A DNA stretch of 64,000 bases, taken from JBARKJ01 sp963698885 (GTDB taxonomy: Bacteria > Nitrospirota > JACRHJ01). A model generated the notes under the pieces. It was given only the letters and a program-made list of their open reading frames with translations, did not search any database and was not told the origin of the DNA. Made by a program: the position numbers and the translations under genes. Of this stretch, positions 10,375 to 17,769 are shown piece by piece. Positions within the stretch are counted from its first letter, which is position 1, and each line of letters starts with the position of its first letter. The stretch lies in contig CAVOSJ010000002.1 in assembly GCA_963698885.1 (NCBI GenBank), positions 62,001 through 126,000 of the forward strand. Direction: 5' to 3'.

Positions 10375-11575
10375 TTATTTCACTACTTCGGCGTCGATTT
10401 CTCCGTCATCAAACTGAAGCGTCAACCTGCCCGCGGCCCTTGCCTCGGCGCTCGACTTTATTATCCGGCCGTCGTGAAAGCTCTTCACGATGGCGAAACC
10501 GGCCTTCAAGCGGCGCGAGTGGCTCAAGCAGAGCCAGGGCGCGGGAGAGCGAAACAGCCTTGTTTTTCAAAGTGAGTATTAACCGCGCTTCTGCCGACAT
10601 CAGCCTCCCGGACAGCTCGTCCAGCCGGAGCGCATGATCATGCAAACGCCTCATCGGGTTTATCAGCGCCCGTTCCTCGGAATTTAACCTGTCCCGCAGA
10701 CGCCGATGCTCCTGTACTACTGCATAAACTAACCTGCCGCGAAGCGAACGAAGAATATCCGCCATATCCTCCTCGTTTTTCGCAACCACTTCGGCGGCGG
10801 CGGACGGGGTGGGGGCCCTTAAGTCGGCGGCAAAATCGGCTATCGTAAAGTCCGTCTCGTGCCCGACGGCGGATATTACAGGGATGTTGGACGAGGCTAT
10901 AGCGCGCGCTACCACTTCCGTATTGAAAGCGGCTAGGTCTTCCATTGACCCTCCTCCGCGCCCTACGATAATGACGTCCAGGCCGTCTATCTTATTTAGT
11001 TCCGATATCGCGGAGGCTATCTCCGCCGGCGCGAACGCGCCCTGCACCGTCGCCGGAGCGATTAATATTTTCACGCCGGGCGCGCGGCGGCCTAGGACAT
11101 TTAATATATCCCGTATCGCCGCGCCTGACGGGGACGTTACGACTCCGACACGCCTCGGGTGGGCGGGCAGGGGGCGTTTCCGGATTTGATCGAAAAGCCC
11201 TTCCTTCTCGAGTTTTTCCTTTAGCTGCAAGAACGCGAGCTGTAGCGCGCCAATGCCTTTAGGCTCCATATACTCCGCGACAACCTGGTACTCGCCGCGC
11301 GGGTCGTAAACCGTCACCCGGCCCCGCAGGATAACCTCCATACCGTCCCGTGGGGCGAATTTCAGGTAGCGGTTCCCGGAGCGGAAAAAAACCGCCTTTA
11401 TCTGGGCATCCTTGTCCTTTAACGTGAAGTATATATGGCCGGAGGGTGGGACGCGCAGGCCGGAAATTTCGCCGGTTATCCATACGTCGGAGAAGCCGGA
11501 CTCCAGCTTCTCCCGGATACGCCGGGTAAGCTCGGAGACTGTAATGGGGCCGTTGAAAGATAGGTCAAGTTGCAT
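10375..11575 (-). CDS. xseA: Exodeoxyribonuclease VII large subunit, frameshifted near its C-terminus
   Basis: The large catalytic subunit of ExoVII, which degrades single-stranded DNA with XseB. The N-terminal OB-fold (ITGEISGLRVPPSGHIYFTL) is followed by the conserved catalytic-core segments VVTSPSGAAIRDI, IIVGRGGGS and ISAVGHETDFTI. A coiled-coil region comes next. The first frame ends abnormally at 10409. One base shift near 10505 gives the normal tail (AGFAIVKSF, then LTLQFDDGEIDAEVVK) and a stop at 10375-10377. It is the last visible gene of the zapB-to-xseA operon, and no xseB follows. A double-hairpin repeat fills the gap to ymdB and probably supplies part of the translation-initiation region. 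Confidence 0.85.
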
Positions 11576-11579
11576 GATA

Positions 11580-11683
11580 AACCGTTACCTTTTTGGTAAA
11601 AAGGTAACGCCAAAAACTTTTAAATTTGTTTTAAGTCCAGCTTTCTTTTGTGTTACTTTTTTTTCTCGAAAGAAAAGTAACGA
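11580..11683 (+). repeat. Double-hairpin intergenic repeat, copy 1 of 3
   Basis: Two palindromes joined by a conserved linker. Hairpin 1 pairs CGTTACCTTTTT with its complement around a GGT loop (11583-11609). The linker contains GCCAAAAACTTTTAAA. Hairpin 2 pairs GTTACTTTT with AAAAGTAAC (11652-11682, one mismatch in the longer stem). Related copies lie at 44268-44359 and 46599-46682. Here it fills nearly all of the gap between ymdB and xseA and runs antisense to the genes when read in the same orientation as the other copies. Confidence 0.8.
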
Positions 11684-11684
11684 C

Positions 11685-12464
11685 TTAAGTAAGACTTAAT
11701 CGCTGTATCTTTGTCGCCAGCCCGGTATCCGGGTCGGCCGAAATTATCACCGCCTCGAAAGTGCCGGGGCCTTTTGCGGTATCGAATCTTGCGGGCATCT
11801 GTGTGAGGAAGCGGCCGATTGCGAGTTCGGAGGTGACGCCTATGACGGAATCGTGCGGCCCGGTCATGCCGACGTCCGTGATGAAGGCCGTCCCGCCGGG
11901 GAGCAGCCTCTCGTCCGATGTCTGGACATGGGTATGAGTCCCTACTACCGCGCTCACCTGGCCGTCGAGATACAGGGCGAGGGCGATTTTTTCGGAGGTG
12001 GCCTCCGCATGGAAATCGACCAGTATCACTTCGGCGCCCAGTTTTTTCAGTTTCTCCGTTTCCTCTTTACCTCTCCTGAACGGGCAGTCGGACGGCGTCA
12101 GAAATATCCGGCCCATCAGGTTCAATACGCCGACTTTAGTGCCGTCGGATGCCGTGAATACCGCGCTGCCGGTGCCCGGGACGCCGGGCGGCAAATTGGC
12201 GGGACGAAGCAGTTTGTCCGTCCTGTCCAGGTACTCGTATATCTCTTTTTTATCCCAGATGTGGTTGCCGGAGGTGAGGAGGTCGATATCCATATCGAGA
12301 AGCTCCTGGGCGATTTTAGGCGTTATGCCAAAACCCCCCGCGGCGTTCTCGCCGTTGGCTATCACCGCATGGACGCCGTATTTCTCGCGGACCGCGGGCA
12401 GGTGAGCGGCCACGGCCTTCCGGCCGGGGTCGCCCACTATGTCGCTTATGAAGAGGATTTCCAT
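11685..12464 (-). CDS. ymdB: YmdB-family metallophosphoesterase (2',3'-cyclic nucleotide phosphodiesterase type)
   Basis: A 259-residue calcineurin-fold phosphoesterase of the TIGR00282 family. Metal-binding motifs appear in order: FISDIVGDPGR (Asp), VIANGENAAGG (Asn/Glu), TSGNHIWDK (Asn-His), VDFHAEATSE (His) and VGTHTHVQT (His-x-His). Bacillus YmdB hydrolyses 2',3'-cAMP and influences RNA turnover and biofilm decisions, and it is commonly encoded next to RNase Y, as here. The start at 12464 (MEILFISD) is chosen because the catalytic strand begins directly. It overlaps the stop of a 16-codon ORF as TAATG. An upstream start would only add residues from the duplicated junction. Confidence 0.88.
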   Translation of the reverse strand: MEILFISDIVGDPGRKAVAAHLPAVREKYGVHAVIANGENAAGGFGITPKIAQELLDMDIDLLTSGNHIWDKKEIYEYLDRTDKLLRPANLPPGVPGTGSAVFTASDGTKVGVLNLMGRIFLTPSDCPFRRGKEETEKLKKLGAEVILVDFHAEATSEKIALALYLDGQVSAVVGTHTHVQTSDERLLPGGTAFITDVGMTGPHDSVIGVTSELAIGRFLTQMPARFDTAKGPGTFEAVIISADPDTGLATKIQRLSLT

Positions 12465-12514
12465 TAGTCGGATTCCCACTTCATGCCGGGGTCGCTTATG
12501 AAGAGGGTCTCCAT
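12464..12514 (-). CDS. Possible 16-residue leader ORF between rny and ymdB
   Basis: The ATG overlaps the rny stop (TAATG) and the stop overlaps the ymdB ATG (TAATG). The peptide begins METLFISDPGMK, nearly the same as the ymdB start MEILFISD, because about 26 bp of the rny/ymdB junction are duplicated (12441-12466 and 12491-12516). It would couple translation of rny to ymdB. It may equally be a harmless duplication scar. Confidence 0.3.
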   Translation of the reverse strand: METLFISDPGMKWESD

Positions 12515-14073
12515 TACTTGGCGAATTCCACGTAGCGCGATTCGCGTATCACAGTCACCTTTATCTGGCCGGGGTACGCCATTTCCTCTTCTATTTTTTT
12601 GGCTATCTCGCGGGATATCTGAGCCGCGCTTATATCGTCCACGTCCTCAGGCTTTACGATGACCCGTATCTCGCGGCCCGCCTGAATGGCATAACACTTC
12701 TCCACGCCCTTGAAAGATGTCGCCACCTCTTCCAGCTTCTCAAGGCGCTTGACATAGGTCTCGAGCGTCTCGCGCCTCGCCCCCGGCCTGGCCGCGGACA
12801 GCGCGTCGGCAGCCGCTACAAGGACGGACTCGACGCAGGAGAAGGGTTCGTCCCCGTGGTGCGCCATAATCGCGTTCAGCACCTTCTGGTTTTCACCGTA
12901 TTTCTTGGCAAGGTCGTGTCCGATGCCGGCATGCGTGCCTTCGATCTCGTGGTCGACCGCTTTGCCTATGTCGTGCAGCAGGCCCGCGCGCTTGGCGAGT
13001 TTTGTGTCCACGCCGAGTTCAGCCGCCATTACGCCGGCTAAAAAGGCGACCTCGCGGGAGTGCATCAGGACGTTCTGGCCGTAACTCGTGCGGTATTTAA
13101 GCCGCCCGATTAATTTTATTATCTCCGGATGGATGCCGTGGATCGCGAGGTCGAAGGCCGCCTTCTCGCCTTCCTCCCGCATCGCGTCGTCCAGTTCCTT
13201 CCTTACCTTGTCTACGACTTCCTCGATCCTGCCCGGGTGGATGCGACCGTCGGCCATGAGCCGCTCGATGGATAGCCTGGCGATCTCGCGCCGGACCGGG
13301 TCGAAGCCGGAAACGATAACCGCCTGGGGCGTATCGTCGATTATCAAGTCGATGCCGGTCGCGGCTTCCAGGGCCCGGATGTTCCGGCCCTCGCGGCCTA
13401 TGATGCGGCCTTTCATCTCGTCGTTCGGGAGGTTTACCAGCGACGTGGTGGACTCGGCGACGTAGTCGCTCGCGTATCTCTGAATGGCCAGCGCCATTAT
13501 CTCCTTGGACTTCTTGTCCGCGGTGGACTTGGCTTCGTCCTCGATGCGCTTTACCATCTTCGCGCCTTCCAGCGTCGCCTCACCCTCCATCCGCGCCAGA
13601 AGCTCCTTCCGCGCCTCCTCGGAGCTCATCCCGGCTACCTGCTCAAGCCTCCGTACCTGCTCGGCCAGGCCGTCGTCGTACCGCTGCTCCTTCTCGACGA
13701 GCGCCTTTTCACGGTTCGCCATCTCCTTTTCCTTGCGGTTCAAGTCGCCGTCCCGCTTCTCCAGGGAGTCGGTTTTCTTCTCTAAGTAATCTTCTTTCTG
13801 GATAAGCCGCTTCTCCAGCGTGTTCAGCTCGGCCCGCCCGTCCTTTATCTCTTTTTCGAAATCCGAGCGCTGCTGATAGAGCTTGTCCTTCGCCTCCAGC
13901 AGGAGTTCCTTTTTCTTCGTCTCCGCGTCCCGTTCCGCGTCTTTTATTATCTTTTTGGCGCTCTCTTCGGCTTCCCGTATCTTCGATTCGGCCATCCCTC
14001 TTTTTATCAGGATGCCGACCACAAGCCCCGCTATGGCCGCTACCGCTATCCAGACTATGTTCATTAAGTTCAT
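12514..14073 (-). CDS. rny: Ribonuclease Y
   Basis: A 519-residue membrane-anchored endoribonuclease that starts mRNA decay. The domains are in canonical order: N-terminal membrane helix (residues about 5-24), long charged coiled coil (about 28-200), KH RNA-binding domain with GRIIGREGRNIRALE (about 225-240), HD domain with LLHDIGKAVDHE (about 365), and a C-terminal domain ending VIRESRYVEFAK. Length and motifs are typical and no frame break is seen. A GGGAGGG stretch lies upstream of the ATG. It sits 29 nt after rarA and is directly followed, with start/stop overlaps, by the small leader ORF and ymdB, so RNA-decay genes are translationally linked. Confidence 0.95.
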   Translation of the reverse strand: MNLMNIVWIAVAAIAGLVVGILIKRGMAESKIREAEESAKKIIKDAERDAETKKKELLLEAKDKLYQQRSDFEKEIKDGRAELNTLEKRLIQKEDYLEKKTDSLEKRDGDLNRKEKEMANREKALVEKEQRYDDGLAEQVRRLEQVAGMSSEEARKELLARMEGEATLEGAKMVKRIEDEAKSTADKKSKEIMALAIQRYASDYVAESTTSLVNLPNDEMKGRIIGREGRNIRALEAATGIDLIIDDTPQAVIVSGFDPVRREIARLSIERLMADGRIHPGRIEEVVDKVRKELDDAMREEGEKAAFDLAIHGIHPEIIKLIGRLKYRTSYGQNVLMHSREVAFLAGVMAAELGVDTKLAKRAGLLHDIGKAVDHEIEGTHAGIGHDLAKKYGENQKVLNAIMAHHGDEPFSCVESVLVAAADALSAARPGARRETLETYVKRLEKLEEVATSFKGVEKCYAIQAGREIRVIVKPEDVDDISAAQISREIAKKIEEEMAYPGQIKVTVIRESRYVEFAK

Positions 14074-14102
14074 GACGCTTTAAACCCTCCCTGGGAGTTA
14101 TT

Positions 14103-15416
14103 TTATGAAGCTATGTCCTTCTTCTTGCGGGAGGCCTGCACCCGCAAAATCTCGTTCTCGAAACCCTGGTCCGACGGGATGTAATAATCTCTTTTTTCCG
14201 TCAGATAGTCCTGCTCTACCCAATGGCCGGGATAATCGTGAGGATATTTGTACCCCTTGCCACGCCCAAGCTTCCTGGCGCTCTTATAGCTTGCATCCCG
14301 GAGGTGGTCCGGCACCGGGAGAACTGTTCCTTCCCTGATATCGCTCATTGCCGATTCAAGCGCCATATACGACGCGTTGGATTTCGGGGCCGAGGCTATG
14401 TACGTAGTCGCCTGAGCTAATGCGATCCGTCCTTCCGGCATCCCGACGTGCTCTAAAGCGTGAAGCGCGGCCACCGCGACGAGTAGCGCGCGCGGGTCGG
14501 CGTTGCCCACGTCCTCCGAGGCCGCAATGATGAGGCGTCTTGCGATGAAGAGCGGGTCCTCGCCCGCGTACACCATCTTCGCCAGCCAATATACGGCGGC
14601 GTCCGGGTCGCTCCCGCGGAGGCTCTTTATGAAGGCGGATATGGTGTCGTAATGCTCATCCTCCTCATAGACCACCGCCTTTTTCTGGATGGACTCTTCC
14701 GCGACGGTAAGGTCGAAATTTATAAAACCGTCCGGGCCGGGCCTTGTCGTCAGAACGCCTATTTCCAACGCGTTTAAGGCCCTTCTCGCGTCCCCTTCGG
14801 AGCGCGACAATATAAACTCCCGCGCTTCGTCGGACAGCAGGACCTTATGCCCGCCCAGGCCCCGCTCACTGTCGGAAAGGCCCCTGTCGATAAGAATGCT
14901 TAAATCCTGCACCGAGAGCGGCCTTAGCTCAAAAATCTGGGAGCGGGAAGAAAGCGCCGGTATTATCGAGAAAAACGGGTTTGCGGTCGAGGCCCCTATC
15001 AATACCACCACGCCTTTTTCCACGTCAGGCAGAAGCGCGTCCTGCTGGGCGCGGTTGAACCTGTGTATCTCGTCTATAAAAAGGATGGTCTTCCTGCCGC
15101 TCCGCTTAAGCTCCATGGCGGCCTGGGAGGTAATCCTCCTTATGTCCGCCACGCCGGAGGTCACGGCGTTTATCGGCTCGAAGACCGCACTGGTCCTGTT
15201 CGCTATGACATGGGCAAGGGCAGTCTTCCCGGAACCGGGAGGCCCGTATAGAATCACGGAGCCTAAACGGTCCGCCTCTATCATGCGCCTTAGCATCTTC
15301 CCCTGCCCAAGGATATGCTCCTGCCCCACGAACTCATCCAGGCTTCGTGGCCTTAAACGCCAGGCGAGCGGAGAGCTGCTCGAGTCCTCCTTCAAGGCGG
15401 ATAACAGGTCAGGCAT
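14103..15416 (-). CDS. rarA: Replication-associated recombination protein A (RarA/MgsA AAA+ ATPase)
   Basis: A 437-residue clamp-loader-like AAA+ ATPase that acts at stalled replication forks with SSB. The N-terminal motif RPRSLDEFVGQEH is typical of the family. Walker A is GPPGSGKTAL, Walker B is FIDEIHRFN, sensor 1 is LIGASTANPFFS, and the RarA-specific C-terminal oligomerisation region includes GEDPLFIARRLIIAASEDVG and YKYPHDYPGHWVEQDYL. The start at 15416 (MPDLLSALKED) is preferred because GGAAGGA lies 8 nt upstream. An in-frame start at 15518 would add 34 residues lacking family similarity. It is co-directional with zapA upstream and rny downstream. Confidence 0.93.
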   Translation of the reverse strand: MPDLLSALKEDSSSSPLAWRLRPRSLDEFVGQEHILGQGKMLRRMIEADRLGSVILYGPPGSGKTALAHVIANRTSAVFEPINAVTSGVADIRRITSQAAMELKRSGRKTILFIDEIHRFNRAQQDALLPDVEKGVVVLIGASTANPFFSIIPALSSRSQIFELRPLSVQDLSILIDRGLSDSERGLGGHKVLLSDEAREFILSRSEGDARRALNALEIGVLTTRPGPDGFINFDLTVAEESIQKKAVVYEEDEHYDTISAFIKSLRGSDPDAAVYWLAKMVYAGEDPLFIARRLIIAASEDVGNADPRALLVAVAALHALEHVGMPEGRIALAQATTYIASAPKSNASYMALESAMSDIREGTVLPVPDHLRDASYKSARKLGRGKGYKYPHDYPGHWVEQDYLTEKRDYYIPSDQGFENEILRVQASRKKKDIAS

Positions 15417-15594
15417 GTATGTTCCTTCCAAAGGTAAAGCGGATATCGACGGAAAAACCGGTTGAACCGGCTCAGACTGGCCATTCATGGCCCGGATCAG
15501 TGAAACGACCAGTGCCATAAATTCAACAGGGCACGCCCGGCCCGACTGACCACCCCGGTCCGTCGATAAGAGAAGGGACTAAAGAGAGGAAAAG

Positions 15595-15813
15595 CTAAGA
15601 GATCTTATGACTTCTGGCGCATCCGCAGGGTTCCCAAAAGCGGCGGTGAATAACTCCCCGGGGGACCGTGGTGGTTCGGAGAGACCGCGCAGGATGTTGC
15701 CCTGCATTCGACCAGGTTATGAACGGCAAACTCCTGACTTCCGGAAATTCCGGGATTAACCGGAAAATAGCCGGACAGATGAAGAAGATGCCGATGAGAA
15801 GCCCAAAAGTCAT
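15595..15813 (-). CDS. Small membrane peptide, doubtful
   Basis: An open frame of 72 residues starting MTFGLLIGIFFICPAIF, with one membrane helix and AAGGA 5 nt before its ATG. The second half (Arg/Pro/Cys-rich) does not look like a real protein and overlaps a long imperfect RNA hairpin. Either only the N-terminal part is genuine with a frame break, or the segment is non-coding. A folate cyclo-ligase gene commonly occupies this place after zapA and 6S RNA; it is not here. Confidence 0.25.
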   Translation of the reverse strand: MTFGLLIGIFFICPAIFRLIPEFPEVRSLPFITWSNAGQHPARSLRTTTVPRGVIHRRFWEPCGCARSHKIS

Positions 15814-15938
15814 TAAATTCCTTATTATTCTTTTTTTGTTCCTGCTCAAAGTCCCTTTGCGGCCCTTCCGCTTTTTATCAAGGGCCGCCCGGAGAAAACG
15901 CCCGGTGCGGAATATCCGCCCCGGAAAATCAAGCCCCC

Positions 15939-16100
15939 GCCCAAGCCGTGTCAGAGAGTGTTTTTGAACCTAGGTAAACTAGGTGGGCGCCAGGATGAAG
16001 AGTTCAGGCTTCCCTTGCGGGCATGCACACCCTCTTCAGACTGCCCAGCTCCCTTTTTGTTAGCGTTGGTCAAAAAACCCCCAGCAATCACGCACCGGGC
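15939..16100 (-). ncRNA. ssrS: 6S RNA-like transcript downstream of zapA
   Basis: Identified by position and fold, not by a covariance search. The 5' end GCCCGGTGCGTG (16100-16089) pairs with CACGGCTTGGGC (15950-15939) as a 12-position closing stem with one 2x2 internal loop. A terminal stem pairs TGAAGAG with CTCTTCA, flanked by CAG/CTG and GGGAGC/GCGCCC segments. The 3' side of the open central bubble carries a small ACCTAG/CTAGGT hairpin, as in known 6S RNAs. The length of about 162 nt and the place right after zapA match ssrS in many proteobacteria. 6S RNA mimics an open promoter and sequesters sigma70 RNA polymerase in stationary phase. Ends are approximate. Confidence 0.65.
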
Positions 16101-16106
16101 AGGGGA

Positions 16107-16134
16107 TAAAAAAACCCTTAACAAGTATAAGGGT
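16107..16134 (-). terminator. Intrinsic terminator after zapA
   Basis: On the minus strand ACCCTTA and TAAGGGT form a 7-bp stem around a 7-nt loop, followed by seven T residues. It lies just downstream of zapA and just before the 5' end of the 6S-like RNA, separating the two. Confidence 0.6.
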
Positions 16135-16166
16135 ACTTTATCCGACTGAAAAATTCAAGGGAAAAA

Positions 16167-16442
16167 TCAGCCGCCGTCGAGGATGTCGAAGAGGTCTCCG
16201 GTCTTCTTCTGGACCATGTTCTCCACCTCCGCCTGCCTCCTGCGGAGCTTGAATAGCTCGTCGGCTATATTGACGGCAGTGAGCACCGCAATTTTCTGCG
16301 GGCTGGCCGTGGGCGGGCTTTTCCTCTGGAGCGAACGCATCTTCTCGTCCACATACCGGGCGAGCTGCAGCACGTATTCCGGGTCCGCATCGCCTTTAAC
16401 GGTATAGGAAGTCCCGAATATCTCCACGTCGGCACTTTTCAT
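16167..16442 (-). CDS. zapA: Cell division protein ZapA
   Basis: A 91-residue FtsZ-ring-associated protein that cross-links FtsZ protofilaments. The N-terminal globular head contains VEIFGTSYTVKGDADPEYV and VDEKMR, and the C-terminal half is a coiled coil (IAVLTAVNIADELFKLRRR). Length and pattern are typical. It begins 3 nt after the zapB-like gene and is followed by a terminator and the 6S-like RNA, an arrangement conserved in many proteobacteria. Confidence 0.9.
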   Translation of the reverse strand: MKSADVEIFGTSYTVKGDADPEYVLQLARYVDEKMRSLQRKSPPTASPQKIAVLTAVNIADELFKLRRRQAEVENMVQKKTGDLFDILDGG

Positions 16443-16444
16443 GG

Positions 16445-16678
16445 TTACACCGCCAGACCCTCAACGGACTGAAGCAGCTTCTCCAGCCTCTCGCGCACCT
16501 GCTCTTTTTCGGACCGTAGGACCGAGGCCTCCTCCTCCAGAGCCTGACTGGCTTTCAGTTGCTCGCCAAGGCGCGTTACCTCGTCCTGGAGGCGGAGCTT
16601 TTCCTCCTTCAGGGCCTTCACCAGCTCGACTACCTTCGATATCCTCTCTTCCAGCGCGTCTATCTTTTCAATCGACAT
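16445..16678 (-). CDS. zapB: ZapB-like coiled-coil division protein
   Basis: A 77-residue all-coiled-coil protein with heptads of Leu/Val and Glu/Lys (IDALEERISKVVELVKALKE onward). ZapB joins ZapA at the Z-ring in other bacteria. The assignment rests on size, composition and the 2-nt spacing to zapA, since coiled coils give weak sequence evidence. Some annotations would leave it as hypothetical. Confidence 0.65.
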   Translation of the reverse strand: MSIEKIDALEERISKVVELVKALKEEKLRLQDEVTRLGEQLKASQALEEEASVLRSEKEQVRERLEKLLQSVEGLAV

Positions 16679-16837
16679 TTTAAGTCACCTCTCCCAAGGA
16701 ATAAAGTCCTGCGCCATTATATCCCAGGGGAGGCCCTTCTTCAAGGGTTTTTCCGGAATGCCCCCCGGCGTCCTCCAAAAAACCGGAATTTGTGCTATAA
16801 TTGCATGAAATAAATTAGAAAAGATAAAATTTCTTAG

Positions 16838-16866
16838 TTGACAAAGGGAATCGCTTTGACTAAACT
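16838..16866 (+). promoter_or_regulatory. Sigma70-like promoter for the Ala/Pro-rich lipoprotein
   Basis: TTGACA, a 17-nt spacer and TAAACT lie 62 nt upstream of the ATG at 16929. The same two hexamers at the same spacing precede the cytochrome c gene at 17323. Confidence 0.6.
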
Positions 16867-16928
16867 CTTTTGGAATGTTTTGGAACCGGCTGGCCCGGCA
16901 AGTTGACACTAATGAAAGGAGACGAAGA

Positions 16929-17279
16929 ATGAAAATGAAGAAATTGGTTGTGCTGTTGGCATCCGGCGCACTGGTGCTTTCTTTGGCGTCTTGCGGCAAG
17001 AAGGCAGAAGAGCCTGCTCCCGCTCCCGCTCCGACCGAGGCTCCTGCTCCGGCTGCTCCGGCAATGGGCGGTTCGACCACCGCGGCTCCTGCTGCTGCTC
17101 CGGCACCCGCACCTGCTCCTGCTCCGCAGGTAAATAACTCCGACGAGGAGAAAGCCGCGCAACTTACAAGTCATAATCGCGCGGATTACGTTTTACGCAA
17201 TTGTCAGCTAATTGTCCGTACCTGGATCCATCGCCCGTTATCTGAAAAGATAGCGGGCTTTTTGTTTGACAAGGTTTAA
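16929..17279 (+). CDS. Ala/Pro-rich small lipoprotein, C-terminus doubtful
   Basis: Starts MKMKKLVVLLASGALVLSLASCGKK, a lipoprotein signal with the lipobox cysteine at LASC, after a good AAAGGAG ribosome site. A long Pro-Ala repeat follows (about residues 30-75), a typical flexible cell-wall or periplasmic spacer. The last 30-40 residues are suspect. The frame runs through a strong terminator hairpin (17233-17265) and into the next gene's promoter, which real genes do not normally do. A frame slip in the repeat or after DEEKAA would end the protein before the hairpin. No enzymatic function is visible. Confidence 0.6.
   Translation: MKMKKLVVLLASGALVLSLASCGKKAEEPAPAPAPTEAPAPAAPAMGGSTTAAPAAAPAPAPAPAPQVNNSDEEKAAQLTSHNRADYVLRNCQLIVRTWIHRPLSEKIAGFLFDKV
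17233..17265 (+). terminator. Intrinsic terminator between lipoprotein and cytochrome c genes
   Basis: An 11-bp stem (GCCCGTTATCT with AGATAGCGGGC) capped by a GAAA tetraloop is followed by TTTTTGTTT. The -35 of the next promoter begins in the T-run. Confidence 0.85.
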
Positions 17280-17294
17280 ACCGCCGGATAAACT
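17266..17294 (+). promoter_or_regulatory. Sigma70-like promoter for the cytochrome c gene
   Basis: TTGACA, a 17-nt spacer and TAAACT, 28 nt before the start codon and touching the upstream terminator. Confidence 0.6.
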
Positions 17295-17322
17295 AAATCT
17301 CAAACAAAGGAGGGAACCACCT

Positions 17323-17643
17323 ATGCGCAAGAAAATAATAGCACTCTCGCTTGGCCTCGTTTTCGCCGCCACTGCCGCCACCGCAGCGCATGCCGCAAAG
17401 CCCGACGGGAAGGCGCTCTTCGAAGCGAACTGCGCCGCCTGCCATAAAGACGGCGGCAACATCATAAACCCGCAGAAGACTCTATCGAGGAAAGATAGAG
17501 AGAATAACGGGGTAAAGTCGGCGGGTGACATCGTGAAGAAGATGCGTAATCCGGGTCCCGGCATGACGAAGTTCGACAAGAAGACACTCCCGGACAAAGA
17601 TGCCAAAGCCATCGCCGGATACATCGAAGGCACTTTCAGATAA
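17323..17643 (+). CDS. Monohaem class I cytochrome c (periplasmic)
   Basis: A 106-residue preprotein. The first about 24 residues are a Sec signal (cleavage after AAHA). One CAACH haem c site follows (CAACHKDGG), and the distal Met ligand is probably GPGMTKFDKK. The size of about 80 mature residues and the C-terminal helix with AKAIAGYIEGTFR fit small c6/c553-like electron carriers. A strong AGGAGG ribosome site lies before ATG 17323. It has its own promoter and is followed by a terminator, so it is monocistronic. The partner oxidase or reductase is not in the window. Confidence 0.88.
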   Translation: MRKKIIALSLGLVFAATAATAAHAAKPDGKALFEANCAACHKDGGNIINPQKTLSRKDRENNGVKSAGDIVKKMRNPGPGMTKFDKKTLPDKDAKAIAGYIEGTFR

Positions 17644-17682
17644 ACGATATATCGTCATTCCCGCATTCGGGGGGACGGAAAT

Positions 17683-17715
17683 AAAAAAAGGGCCCGGTCA
17701 CGGGGCCCTTTTTTT
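17683..17715. terminator. Bidirectional intrinsic terminator
   Basis: A GGGCCC/GGGCCC stem with A7 on the left and T7 on the right (17683-17715) can terminate transcripts from both directions. It serves the cytochrome c gene on the plus strand and the SH3 lipoprotein on the minus strand. Confidence 0.8.
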
Positions 17716-17769
17716 GCGGCTTAATCTTGACTCCTTTCGATTTGGTTTTCGCATTATTCTTTCCGTCCC

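Noticed and set aside
15600..15720. Small SRP RNA or tRNA between 6S RNA and rarA
   Set aside because: The conserved SRP loop sequence and the tRNA T-loop are absent on both strands; only an imperfect nested hairpin remains.
16445..16678. Structural role other than ZapB for the coiled-coil gene (for example a lipoprotein Lpp-type)
   Set aside because: There is no signal peptide or lipobox, and the adjacency to zapA favours a division protein.
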